From the NCBI GenBank assembly GCA_029204225.1, contig CM055094.1:18179993-18237178 (forward strand): DNA of 57,186 nucleotides, given 5' to 3'. Below, one piece after another: positions 42,662 to 54,178 of this stretch (within the stretch, counting starts at the first letter, position 1; the number at the start of each line of letters is the position of its first letter). The notes beneath the pieces were generated by a model. It made no database searches and was not told the DNA's origin. It saw only the letters and a list, made by a program, of their open reading frames with translations. Both the position numbers and the translations under genes were made by a program. This DNA is from Diphasiastrum complanatum. Lineage: Eukaryota; Streptophyta; Lycopodiopsida; Lycopodiales; Lycopodiaceae.

Positions 42662-43265
42662 ATGGTTACAATGATCCAGACAAGAATAGCAATCAATCTT
42701 GATGGCGAAAGCTACAAAGTATGGAAATTCAAACTCAAAACACTTCTGAAGGGTGAAGGCATCTAGATGGTGACCGAACTCACATAGGTGCAGCCTCCAA
42801 AGGGAGACCCAAGGAGAGCTGAGTGGATTAGAAAAGATGAACATGCAATGGCGATCATCATTTTGTCCATCAACGAAGAAATACTCATGCAGATTGAAGA
42901 CTGTGAGAGCAACCATGAAGCATGAGAAAGACTAAAGCAGAAGTACGAAGTGAGGACTGCCGCTTTGGTGATGCATCTTCACAATCAGCTGCAATGTATG
43001 CGATGGGATGGCAACCAGTTGGATCAACATGTTGAGAAGATCAAAACGATCTTCGCTCAACTCGTTGCATCCCGACAATACTTTGCATGCGCTGCAACAA
43101 GAAGGGACACTCTGCATATGATTGTAGATTCAACTCGAAAAGAAAAAACAAAGTTGACAAGGCGAATGTTGCAGAGTCGTTGAAGGATGCAGACAAAAGC
43201 GACGAGGCCTTCATGATATTCGACGAAGCCTCGACAAGCTACATTGACAAGACTGCGATGTAGTT
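42662..43265 (+). pseudogene. element H Gag, internally deleted
   Basis: From the ATG at 42662 the frame reads RIAINLDGESYKVWKFKLKT (a UBN2/DUF4219-type start), then is stopped twice. NEEILMQIEDCESNHEA and LVMHLHNQLQCMRWDGNQLD follow. HVEKIKTIFAQLVAS is joined almost directly to the zinc knuckle CMRCNKKGHSAYDC (near 43088-43130), so the second half of the capsid domain is missing compared with elements A and B. A charged stretch leads to protease. Confidence 0.82.
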
Positions 43266-44626
43266 ATTCATTCAGGAGCACTCTCACACATCACTTGCAA
43301 CAAAAGAATCTTGATCGACTATAGAGAACTCAAAAACTACAGAGCAGTGATTCTAGACGATGGGAGCCGATACGATGTCAAGGGCATCGAAACTCTACAA
43401 CTACGAACACTATCGGGACAAGCGGAGATGCCAGGATCACTCTATGTACCCTCATTAAGAAAAGACCTACTATCAGTCTCCAAGATGGCAGATCTTGGAA
43501 TTCAAATTCTATTCGATGGCAATGTATGCCGAATGATCGAGAAAACAACAAACAAGTTGTTGACAGTTGGATGCAAAGAAGGCAATATCTACCAAGCCAA
43601 GATAATCAACAATTCTGATTACATACTAAATGCATCAAAAAACGAAGATCAACTTTGGCACAGGAGAATGTATCATCTGAACATGAGGAGCCTCTATGAC
43701 ATGAGCAAGAAGGACATAGTCACAGGTCTGAAAATATCCAGACCTGATATTGAGTTCTGCGAAGCTTGTCAAAAAGGGAAACAACATCGGAATCCATTCG
43801 TGCATGAGGGAAGAAGAGCTAAAGAGGTTCTTGAGCTTGTCCACTTAGATGTTTGTGGACCGATGAAAGTTGATTCGCTCTCGGGATCAAGGTATTTCTT
43901 GATGTTCATTGATGACTACAACTGGATGCCACAATCTATTACTTGAAGAAAAAATCTATTGTTTGACTCTTTCAAGAAGTTCGTGGCATTTGTAGAAAGA
44001 CACACCTAAAAAAGATTCAGATCATCAGGTCTGATAATGGAGGTGAGTACAAGAGCACAAAGTTTTCAAGATTCTACCAAGAATAAGGAATAGAACATCA
44101 ATTCACTCCTGTGTACACACCCGAATATAATGGTGTCGCAGAAAGAAGAAACATGATACTAGTCAAAGGATCTAGATGCATGATGGCATTGGCTCGATTG
44201 CCGAGTCAATTTTGGGTTGAGGCAATAGTTGTAGCGGTACACCTGTAGAACAGATCAACAACGACAGCCCTGGAAAACAAAACACCGTACGAAATATGGA
44301 CAGGTAGAAAGCCTGATCTATCATACATGCGTGTATTCGGATGTGTAGCATACAAGCACATACCAAAGGCACAAAGAAGCAAGCTCGACAAAAAGTCAGA
44401 GCAGACAATCATGGTGGGATACTCGAACGGATCACAAGTCTACAGACTCTACAACCCAACCACAAAGAAAGTCGTGTCGAGTAGAGATGTGAAGTTCGAC
44501 GAGTCCACATTCCCTGGATTGAAGGACGAAAAGGGGCATGAGATCTTCACACTAATGCCGATTCAAGAGGGAGATCAAGGGCAAATATCAAATCAAAATG
44601 TCGAGCCCCATACCCCAGAGCAGTAG
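43266..44626 (+). pseudogene. element H protease and integrase
   Basis: The protease site reads VIHSGALSHIT, so the catalytic Asp of D-S-G is replaced by His, a change that kills the enzyme. The long open frame 43311-43946 carries LYVPSLRKDLLSVSKMADLG, the zinc domain LWHRRMYHLNMRSL with CEACQKGKQHRNPF, and the first catalytic Asp in LVHLDVCGPMKVDSLSG. After frame changes come RSDNGGEYKSTKF and EYNGVAERRNMILV, completing the DDE triad, and the 44327-44626 frame with FGCVAYKHIPKAQRSKLDKK. Decayed. Confidence 0.88.
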
Positions 44627-44779
44627 GAAGCCAAAGATCAACTCGACGAAGAAGAAACATTCGAACAACGATGAATCAAACCTAGAAGGTCGACAAGACC
44701 TTTAAAGAAGGCCTCCAGAACGATACACTAACAACCTTCAATGGAGCGAAGAAACAAAGTTCGAATATTGCAGCTTCCA

Positions 44780-45604
44780 AGCAACATATCAAGAAGCTAT
44801 CCAAAGTCCAGAAGGTGAATTTTGGAAGAAGACAATGTCAGAAGAAATCGAATTAATGAGGCAAAATGAGGCATGGACACTAGAGCCACTGCCCGAAAAT
44901 AAAAGGATCGTTGACTGCAAATGGGTCTACAAAAGAAAGATAAAATCAGATGGCACTGTCGAACGATACAAAGCAAGGCTTGTCGCGAAAGGCTACACAC
45001 AAAGATACGACGTCGATTACTTCGATATGTATTCATCAATGGTGAAAATGACAAGCATTCGACTGCTCCTTGCATACGCAACTCAATACAATCTGAAAAT
45101 TCACCAGATTGATGTAAAGACAACCTTTCTCCACAGAGATCTAGAGGAAGAAATCTTCATGAAGTAGCCTGAAGGATTCGAAGACCCCGACAATCAACAA
45201 TATGTTTGTCGTTTGCAATGATGCATTTATGGTCTAAAGCAGACATCACGATCTTGGTATAAGAAGATCGATAGTCTTTTGAAGTCTCTAGATTACATTC
45301 CTACACAACCAGACTGTAATGTCCATATAAAGGAAGTAGGAAGAAATTTTGTGATTCTGACTATATTTGTAGATGACTCCCTAGTGATAGGAAATTTCTT
45401 GATGCTAATCAAGGAAACAAAGAGTCAAATTTCTAAAAGTTATGAAATCACAGATCTAGGAGAAGCAACAAAATGCCTTGGGTTGGAAATCAGAAGAAAT
45501 CGAATCAGAAGAGAAATGCATCTAAGCCAGTCAGAGTACGTTCGAAAAGTGCTGAAGCAGTACCGAATGATGGATTACAAAGAGAAGAAGGACACATGCC
45601 TCTA
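44780..45604 (+). pseudogene. element H reverse transcriptase, truncated
   Basis: WKKTMSEEIELMRQNEAWTL, DCKWVYKRKIKSDGTVERYK and RLVAKGYTQRYDVDYFDMYS open the domain (44835-45167), which ends in a stop after EEEIFMK. Reading continues with a stop inside the YGLKQT block, then the frame 45279-45605 gives ILTIFVDDSLVIG (FVDD in place of YVDD) and TDLGEATKCLGLEIRRNRI. It ends with SEYVRKVLKQYRMMD, where the element is cut. Confidence 0.87.
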
Positions 45605-46270
45605 ACTTTGTACATATGATAGTCATGTGGTCAAACAAGTCAAATGACCAAACTACTATAACTAGTTTTGCCAATTTAAACAGTCACATTGTCTCTAGGT
45701 CTTTTCTCCTATGTGCCAAATGGCCTTTTTGGTCCAATCGTCTATTCCCAATCTGCCAATTTGAGACTTGTTTTTTCACTTTCGTAGACACCTTTGCGGG
45801 GTCTACTTTGTACATCTCTACAACCATTGGGGGGCTCTGCCATCGCTTATTGTTTGCTATGTTTTTCTTGGAGATTCGTAGATTGTGGAGCACACTATCC
45901 TCACCTTTTGGCATGTTTGCATGCTCTCATTACTTTGGAGGATTGTTTTTTGCATGTCACCTAGTTTGCTACTGTTGGATGCCTTTAAGTGCTATATTGG
46001 ACTACCAGCGTGCGTGGTAGCATATCGTCCATTTAAACTACCATTCTTAAAGTTCTTGCCCTTTTTGAGGATTTAACTGATTCAGCTATGGGTTGCGAAA
46101 GTTTTATTGTATTTGTGGATTTGTGAAAATGTACTAGTGCATTAATGTTTTGCAAAACCAATAATCACAAGGGAATAAAAGTTTTATAACATTTAAAGGA
46201 GTTTAACATATGTTGAAGTAACAATAAAAAGGGTAGAGTGTACCAGGTACCTCCTATGAAGATTTTTGAA
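45605..46270. other. intergenic stretch upstream of the RRM gene
   Basis: No transposon motif is recognised after the end of element H. A 134-codon open frame (45616-46020, plus) has no features of a known family; it is Cys/Phe-rich and probably fortuitous. From about 46200 the sequence is likely host promoter. Confidence 0.45.
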
Positions 46271-46278
46271 TTTAAAAG

Positions 46279-46286
46279 TGGGCCCA
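46279..46286. promoter_or_regulatory. site II (TGGGCC) element in RRM gene promoter
   Basis: TGGGCCCA, a palindrome holding two overlapping TGGGCY motifs, lies 275 bp before the start codon. TGGGCY site II elements bind TCP factors and are common in promoters of plant housekeeping genes. The link to this gene is by position only. Confidence 0.45.
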
Positions 46287-46560
46287 TTACTTTTCACTTC
46301 CAGTACGGCCATTTCCATGTGGACTCAACCTGCTCCACGTCCACTTGAGAGGATGCGCATCCCACCTTTGCTTCTCCCATTCACTTCGCATTCTTTCTTC
46401 ATTGACATTCATTCATGCAGCTGCAGCAGCAGCAGCTTCTTCGTGATTTGGACGCCAATGCATTGTGGGCTTCAGCTCCTTTGCTTGCATTTTGGCTCTT
46501 TGTGATTTTGCCATCAGCATCTGCTGCGTTCAGCTTAGAGCTCACACTCAGCTTACATCC

Positions 46561-49500
46561 ATGGCAGGCAACCAAGCTGCAACCATCTTTTTAAGTAAGA
46601 ACACAATGCCACTTCTGTAGTATGCATGCATTGGTTTTGGCAGGTTATTCTTCCAGCAGCCAAATATTTTCAATAGCATTGATAATGGATTGGTTCATAT
46701 GTAGCTATGCTTAGCTTTGAATAATGCAACTGCTGGAAGAAACTGGGTTTTCTTGTTGCTATTTTTCTTTCCGTCTTTTTCTGTAGATATTAATGCCTGA
46801 AAAGTCTTCTACTGGATTTTGGGTTTTTGAGCTTCATAATCAACAATCTGCCTTTGAAAAATTATAATAATGTCATTAGTTTAATATTCGCTCATGCTCT
46901 TTAGGCTTGACAACAGTTTAACGTTATCTTAGTAATAATAAGATAATGTTGTGGCTTGACAAACAATCAACTACATGGGTGGTTCTTACATCATATGGTC
47001 TATGGCATAGAGACTTTATAGTGGAAATACATGCTGAAAGCCAAAAAGTAATCTATACCGGAAGCTCGGCTTGGTTTGTGTCATGCACTATTGGTGGCAA
47101 AGTTCTGACCCAAAAAAACTAGCAACAATGATTAATGTTGATGAGCTTAGTTCCTTTGTTGTTGACATGATTACGAACATATTTGTTCAACTTGCTCGTG
47201 TTCTGATCTTTGACTCGGATGTTGCCTGAAGTACAGTCCGATCCACCTCATAGGGGGTTAAATTCTATGCCCAGCAGTTCTATTCCCCAAGTTATTCCTT
47301 TTGGAACCTCGATTGGCTCAAATGTAAATTGGTAGATGCTTATTGTTTGGAAGAATTTCATGTTTTTGATAGTGAATCTTGAGAATGCTTTCCTCTTCAG
47401 GGCCATCTTTTGAATGGGTAACCCTTACTTGGCCTGCATGGCATGCTTTCAGAGTTTCCAAGCTGCGTATGTTTCATTGCATCTACAATCAAATTTTTTT
47501 TGTAGCCTTAGCTTGCATTCACTCTGTCAAGAAACTTTGGCCCAAACTATTGTCTTTTGTACTTTGTGGTATAACTTGCATCCTTGTTCTTTTCTCCAAG
47601 ATGTATTGCAAGAACAAACGAAGATGGGCTTCATTTGTTTGAAATTTGTATTTTATTTTATGACCTTATGTAGAATAATGCTTCAATTAAAGTGGTTGAC
47701 AATTTGATCATATCTGGAATGAGCACAAGTTATATTCATCAATTTGGTGGATTGTGTGTCGAGTTGCTCAAGGATGCCTTAGGTATAAGGTAAGATGCAC
47801 CTTGTTTTGGAACGATCATTTTAGAAAACTGGATCGTTGTGGATCGGAACACAGTGTATTTTTCTTGAATGGTGTGTTTGAGTGAAAAAAGAAAACACCT
47901 AGAGGGTGTAATAGAAGTTAAAAATGCATTGTAAAAGTTTGTAGATTGTGAGTCGGACCATCAAAGATGCATGGTATTTGATACTTGTGTAGATTGTCTT
48001 ATTTTCCAGTTTATTGCCATAGTTTACAGACCATAATCATGCGCACTGAGCTGCTTGCAAAGTTGCATGTAGAGTGATGAGTTATTAAGGAGTCTTGTAG
48101 AAATTGTAAAATGCATTCTAAACTTTAACAAACTGATATCAGTTATGGCGCAATGATGCATAGTAAAGGGGTCATACGAAGCATAGAGTGTACACGAAGC
48201 ACTTAGCAAGTTAGCAAACTAAACTTGAAAATATTCACAAATTGCATGATACATAAACATGGAAAATGATCCAGATTCTACACACGATCAATATGTCATA
48301 GACCATTTGATGTAGATGTCATATGACAAGGAGTGGGCCAATGGACAAGTACATGAGTCTTATAGATAGCTAATAGACTCATAGAGTCATGTGACACGAA
48401 AATAAACCCTAAATGCCTATGATTGGGAGTCATGATCATGATTAGATGAGGTTCCTCCTCATTATTGTCGTTGGTGGACGAGTGGGAAGATAGGGAGTCC
48501 TCCTCAAGGATGCGTTGCTGTCTCCTTGAACCTCTGCCTTTGTTGCCTCTAGGTCTATGAAGACCTAGCCGGGTCGTTGCTCCCTTTGCCTATGATACTG
48601 CTGCTTGTGCCTAAGAAGTCTTCAGCTCAACGTGCAAATCCATTAGGCCTACCCCCCCTTCTGCATAAAAAGGTGATGTAGGCTCGGCCTGTGTCTCAGC
48701 ATCAGGATTAACAAACCTTAAATCCTCGCCAATGTCCATGTCCATCTCATCATCTAGGGCCTCCCTCTCCTCCTCATCTCCCTCCTCAACGTCATCCCCA
48801 CCCTCCTCTTTTGTGTCCTTTGCATTGGTCCTAACCATGAACCTAGTGGTCCTACGCTACCTGACATGCCAACTTGGATTAATACTCCAAGAAGATCTCA
48901 TCATTAGCCACTACAATGCTTCACTGAAATGTGTTTCATTCAATGAAACTTTGTTTTAAAAAGTCCGTTTCAAACAAACTGTTCCAAACGGATTTTAAAG
49001 TTATAGGGAAAAAAAAAAAAATCTCCTAATGAGTATGTGAAAGTTTGGCATACAAAAGTTTAATTAGAACTCAGTAGGGAATAGTAGAATTATGAATACC
49101 TTGTGCATGTGCATTGTGTGATGTATCTCAATGTCTCTTTGAGTCCTTAAGTGTGTCGATTACCAATTGTTTATATTGTCATTGTATAGGGCTATAATCA
49201 CTGTTTAGACACTTAAACAACACTTGGTTTTCCTCTAACAAAAAGCTAGGAACAAAACCAAGCCAAAAAAAAAAACTTTGGCATGGAGCATCGTTCTAGT
49301 CCATCTATGGGTACAAGGCAAACTCAACCACTTCAGTCGAGGACATCAAGGAGTATAAATATGTGTTTGGTGGTCACAGACAGAGCAATATTGTTGATAA
49401 AAGCCTAGGACTCCTTGAGTCGAGAGGAAGACCTTGCATCAATGCCATGCGGTTGTGAGCTATGAACGTTCATAAATTCCATGGTCATACATGTACCCCA

Positions 49501-52500
49501 AGTGGCTCTTGTATTTCCTGATTGGTTATTGAGATACTTATACCCCAAATGGCTCTTGTATTTCCCAATTGTTCAGTGAGTTATTTCACAAGTTCAACAT
49601 CCAATATGAAGCTGGAATGTAAGCTACTTTTGAACCTTGGAACTCATTCCTTGAACTCCATTGATTTCTGCTTGTTCTCTAGTAAAGAATAAATTTTAAA
49701 TGCATTTGAGTTACAAGCTACGGATGTTTCTACATGCTATTTTCTGACGTCTTGCATGTTTTAGGAAGTTAATTGATGCAATTCAGGCAGTGCTATGTAG
49801 CCTATGTCTCATGTTGTGAATAGGCAGACACCTTTATCAATTGTTTGTCCTAGGAGTATGGCAGAAACTATTGCTGAAACTATGTTTGAACAACCTGAAA
49901 AATGTACAACACAGAGTTTTCCAGATTCGTGCCATTTTACGTTGAATTGGATGCAAAGAACTACATCTAAGTAGAAAGTGTTCTTGCCAGGCAACTTGGA
50001 TGAGAAAGTGCATGAAAGACTCTTGTACGAGGTAATGGTTCAAGCAGGGCCCTTAGTGAAAGTGTATATTCCCCAGGATAAGGATACTAAGCAGAACAAG
50101 GGCTATGGGTTTGCTGAGTATGAAACAGAGGAGAGTGCAGAATATGCTTTGAAGCTCTTTTCGGGGCTCGTGTCATTTCACAATCGGCCCGTCAAATTTT
50201 CGGTGAGTTTTCTGCATATTATTGGGAAGTTGCTCTCTTCAATTTAGGAGGAAAATGATAATTCATTGCTTATGACGATCATTGTAAACAATGATTATAG
50301 TCAGTGTTAGGTTTTCTGCCATCTGCATTCAAAAGTACAGTCTGCGCAGAACATTGTCCAAGGCCACTTTTGGGCTGTTACAAAATCCCGTTTTTCCTTT
50401 GGGTATTTTCAAGCCCTGTTGTCGATGTTAGAAAAACTATGCTAAAAACAATTGAATTTGCAGGAGCTTGTAGTCATTAAGCTTTGAACCTCCAAATATG
50501 GTTAGATTATCGCAAAGATTTTGAACTTGGCATGCGCATCCTTCAGATTTGTTATGTCTAGTTCATAGAAGCCACGGTTCTCAGAACCATGGGGTGAACC
50601 GTACCACGGTTCATGAACCGTGTACGGTTCCTCTAATTAATTAATTGTTTAATGAATCCTAGATATGTGAAATGGTATACATATTACATAGTTGCACAGA
50701 ATCGCGTTTCTGGGAGGAGACGTTTCGGAAACCGCATTTCTGAGAAACGCTTTTCTCCTCCCAGAATTGCAAAAAAATTATTATTTTTTTTTTTTTTTTG
50801 GAAAAATAGCTTATGGCTGAAATCCTTTTAGGGGATCGATGGTCAAACGAGCGTTTCACCTTTCAGAAGTGTAGTAGATGGGTCACAAACAGATCTTATT
50901 TTCAATAGCTATTTGGTTGTTATTTGCTCTGGTTTTCAATAAATGCTTAGGGGGTTCGGGGGGTGGTAGCCCCCCGGTGGGGGGTTTGGCGGGCAACGCC
51001 CCCCAACGGCAGGGTCCGGGGGCTGCCGGTAGACCCCGGCCCCGACAGTAAAGCCTCTTCATGACTTGGCCTTCCAACTCCCTGAGCGAAAACACACTTA
51101 CTGGGACCATCTGCGATCGTAACAGACAGCCTAGAGGTTAGTTTTGAATTTTTATCCTTGACAGAACCCAACATGGATTAATGCACCTGAACTGGACCAT
51201 CCTGCACCCGAAACAGTCGGCAAATTACATACTAATTATGCTCTTAATTAGAGCTTTCACCTGATACCCATATTGCACAAAAAAAGACCAATTATTTAAA
51301 AAAAAAAACGTTTCTGAAAAAAAATTCCATATTTCCGAAACGCGTTTCTGGAATCTGAAACGCGTTTCAGAAACGCAGTGCAACCATGATACATAATTAT
51401 GAAAAAAATTTAGTAGCTATAAGGTGACATTCTATCCCAACTTATTTCTCAGGTGATGGAAAGCATTTCCCAAAAAGAAATTTGTCTGGCCAATCTATAT
51501 CCACCCTGAATCCCATTAGCCATTAAAAAAAATTCATTTGCTCTTGATGCTCTGTGATATGCCTTACCAGCTCAAGAAGATTGTGCTACACTGAAAAAAG
51601 TCAATGCATGATGAATCAAAGTAGAACAGTTGTTTTTGCAAGAACGGTTCATTAATTCTATGGTCTAGTTATACATTATTTGTTGGTCTTTTGCAAATGA
51701 TTGTTTTGTTGTGAATTTCTTAGCCATGCAAGAGATTCTTCTGACGTTTACTCACAATACAACCAAGAATTTGCCCTGTTCCTACGTAATAATAAACTGG
51801 CTGAGATGATTCTTGTTGAGGATTAGGACAAATGTCATCAAGTGAATGAGCTTGTAGAGATTTCACAATATGGCTTGGATTCAATACCCTTGTTTAGGGA
51901 CTGGGAATGGATAAGTCGACCCAAGCTGGGTCTACGTATGTCTATGCCCACAAGCTGGATCTGCTTGCAGATCAGATCTGTCCGTCTCCAGAATATTGGT
52001 GAGTCACAATTTGTTCTTAAGACCATACAAAGATGCTTCACAGTGCTGCACAACAAAGGATATCTTTTAAGGAAAAGTACATGCCATATCTTTCCATGTT
52101 CTTTATGAAACATATTTCAACCTTATTCCACACGGCTGGCAGCTATAAGTATTATATTCAGTTTGTTGTAGAAATAAATCTTATAACTGCATTGATGGAC
52201 TGCTTATAGCCACTTAAATGGAGCAGTTGCTCCTTGATCTTGAATACAACACCGTAAATTAGATGCTACTTTTCCTTCTGGGATCTTCTTAGAAACCTTC
52301 AAGGATTCAAAAATACATTCACTTTTATTAAACTTTCTTATTGTGCTTTCTACAAATCCAATAAAACTTGCAGCTTTACGCTCCAATTCCTATACACTTA
52401 CTGACAGCGTGAATGTGAATGCAGATTTCTGCTTCAGAAAAACCAGCTCAAACATTGGAGAATTGGAAAGCCATTCCCAACAGGTTGCCCAGCCCACCTG

Positions 52501-53256
52501 TCCATGCCCTCGTACCAATAAATAAAACCTGGAACTCGTCCAATGGACCTTGTAGCATTCCATTACACTCCATTGTCCCCGGCGAGCAAAACATGAGGAA
52601 TTCATTACCCAATCGTGCTACACATCCAATTTTCCCTGCTAAAGAGAATGCTGAGGGTCTGCTTAAAAGATGCCAAACTGTCCACGACATGACTGTCAAG
52701 ACTCAACAACCTCCTCAGAGTCCTTTTTTTCCAACCCAAGACAAATTCAGCAGCACAGGCCCTCTTCATCGACCTGGTGCGATTTGCCTTCCAAATTTTT
52801 TCACTCATGAACAATCCATAGAGGAAAAGCTCAATAGGTCCAGTAGCATTCTTGCTCATTCGTTATCTCCAATTAATACAGCTCTACTGTATGCTGCTGG
52901 GACTCACAATATCCTTGATCATCCAATTTTCCCCCAGAAACTTGTGTTTTCACCTCATGGACGAGCTCATTTAACAGGTAACTCTATAACATTTTTAGAA
53001 CTGGGTTCATATCTTCTACTTGTGTCTCAGATCAATGGACTAATCATGTAGCAAAACTTTTCAGAGAATTTGTCTTGAACCCTTGTGATGGTCCTTTGCA
53101 GGGCATGCAGGATCAAGCTTTCCTTTGCAAGGTCATAACTTGAGAACAACTGCTTTTATACAAGACGGTGCTGCGCATCTGACACCGATTGGCCAAAGGG
53201 GTATACAAGCCCACACTCTTAATCCTGGGTATCACCATTTACATCAGTCATACTAG
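46561..53256 (+). CDS. RRM-type RNA-binding protein, four exons, 317 residues
   Basis: Exons 46561-46594, 49991-50202, 52425-52977 and 53102-53256 join in frame without a stop (34+212+553+155 bp). All introns are GT-AG: donors GTAAGA, GTGAGT, GTAACT; acceptors CCAG, GCAG, GCAG. Exon 1 gives MAGNQAATIFL, and RNP2 (IFLSNL) spans the first junction. Exon 2 holds the rest of one RRM (about residues 9-82): NLDEKVHERLLYEVMVQAGP, KVYIPQDKDTKQNKGYGFAE (RNP1 KGYGFAEY) and YALKLFSGLVSFHNRPVKFS. This resembles the first RRM of SF3B4/SAP49 and RBM7-like proteins, which act in splicing or RNA decay in the nucleus. The remaining 235 residues are disordered, Pro/Ser/His-rich, with a recurrent HPIFP-type motif (HPIFPAK, SPFFPTQ, HPIFPQK). 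It has no second RRM, so it is not SF3B4 itself. The 5' UTR carries a GCA-repeat (46418-46437). Introns of 3396 and 2222 bp contain transposon debris. The exon 1 assignment is the least certain part. Confidence 0.83.
46595..49990 (+). other. intron 1 of the RRM gene
   Basis: 3.4-kb AT-rich intron between the 34-bp first exon and the RRM exon. It contains no long host-like frame. A remnant with transposase-tail-like text lies at 48440-48838 on the minus strand. An A-run is at 49008-49020. Confidence 0.7.
48440..48838 (-). pseudogene. acidic/basic low-complexity remnant, possibly transposon-derived
   Basis: The minus-strand frame 48611-48838 reads EEGDEEEREALDDEMDMDIG and GEDLRFVNPDAETQAEPTSP followed by GGVGLMDLHVELKTS. 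After a stop and frame change, GLHRPRGNKGRGSRRQQRIL and SSHSSTNDNNEEEPHL follow. An acidic segment followed by an Arg/Gly-rich and Ser-rich tail is the style of some plant hAT transposase C-termini, but I cannot match it firmly. It lies antisense inside intron 1 of the RRM gene. Confidence 0.35.
50596..50630. repeat. near-perfect palindrome in intron 2
   Basis: GAACCGTACCACGGTTCA is followed by TGAACCGTGTACGGTTC; the arms are exact complements except for one missing base. It lies 57 bp before the TIR element at 50687. Confidence 0.85.
50687..51388. mobile_element. TIR element with GC-rich core in intron 2 (MULE- or MITE-like)
   Basis: The left end CATAGTTGCACAGAATCGCG and the right end, read in reverse (CATGGTTGCACTGCGTTTCT), are imperfect terminal inverted repeats. 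GCGTTTCTG and CAGAAACGC occur several times inside both ends. Flanks ATACATATTA (50677-50686) and ATACATAATTA (51389-51399) could be a 9-11-bp target duplication with one indel, a size typical of Mutator-like elements. The core at 50945-51055 is strikingly GC-rich, unlike anything else in the window. No transposase is present. Confidence 0.6.
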
Positions 53257-54117
53257 CATAATTCACCGGTCACTGTTATATGCCATTGTTTTGGATGGGC
53301 TGTTATAGCCTGTGCGATGTAGCATTTTGGTTCGAGGTCCTTCCTGTCTATCTGTGGCAGTTAATGCAATGGCTTTGTGTAATTTTGTGAGTCTCCATGC
53401 AACATTGAGGAATTTCAATTTTGATCTGTCCATCCTTTTATTATCTTTGCCAAGGCTGATCTCAGCCAACAAAATTTTGCTGAAAGAAGGAATTTCTTGT
53501 TAAGCGCGTATGAACCCACTTCTGACACTGATAACCATAAACCCTACTCCCTTATCACCAGCAACGATCACTAAATTTCTGTTTATATCAACTGTATGAA
53601 ATGTAAAACAATTTACTACTTTCTAGTTCTGTAACATTAGATGCAGAATTTTATTTTCACTTTTTCAAATAGGCCGATTTTTTCATATTTGAATCGGCAT
53701 GCACTGATTTCAAACCGGCTGAACCTTCTGATTCATCTGGTTCAGAGCCAGCCAATTCCAAGAACCACCAGGAAACATTAGCAACAATCAAGGTCTGATG
53801 AGAATTTTGAATCTGGTCTACAAGCAACACTTCATAAGAAGAGCTGAGTTAGTGCTTGAAGTAATGGAGGAATCATGAAACTGTTTAGGAAGAGCGGAGG
53901 AGAGCACAAAAGAGGAGACATTAATGGCACCACTGGGTTTGATTTTGTCCTGTTGGATTTTATGCAAAGCCTTAAGAGTTTGACTTGTATCATCCACTAC
54001 TGTATGGACATGCATTGGATTAGTGACACGTGGAAGTGTTTACAGGTAACAAACATCCAACTCGGCAGGCCCAAAACCCAAATTCCAACCTTGTCAAGAG
54101 TTGGTGGTAGAGGGCCA

Positions 54118-54120
<3 letters not shown>
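53257..54120. other. 3' flank of the RRM gene and intergenic DNA
   Basis: The 3' UTR must start at 53257; no single clear polyadenylation signal stands out. A hairpin GCCGATT/AATCGGC lies at 53672-53698. No further gene is supported; short frames here are fortuitous. Confidence 0.5.

Positions 54121-54176
<56 letters not shown>
54121..54176. repeat. (AG)28 microsatellite
   Basis: Twenty-eight uninterrupted AG units. A short text GGTAGAGGGCCA occurs just before it (54106-54117) and again at 54230-54241. Confidence 0.97.

Positions 54177-54178
<2 letters not shown>

Larger units (their letters stand above)
42088..45604 (+). mobile_element. Ty1/copia retrotransposon H, 3'-truncated
   Basis: A 5' LTR (42088-42596), an intact primer-binding site, gag, protease, integrase and RT in copia order. 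The sequence stops being copia-like near 45604, in the thumb of RT, so RNase H, polypurine tract and 3' LTR are missing and no target duplication can be tested. It starts within the RT of gypsy fragment G. Numerous stops; inactive. Confidence 0.88.

Noticed and set aside
45616-46020. 134-codon plus-strand frame after element H
   Set aside because: Cys/Phe/Trp-rich text without any family motif; an open length of this size is plausible by chance in 57 kb.
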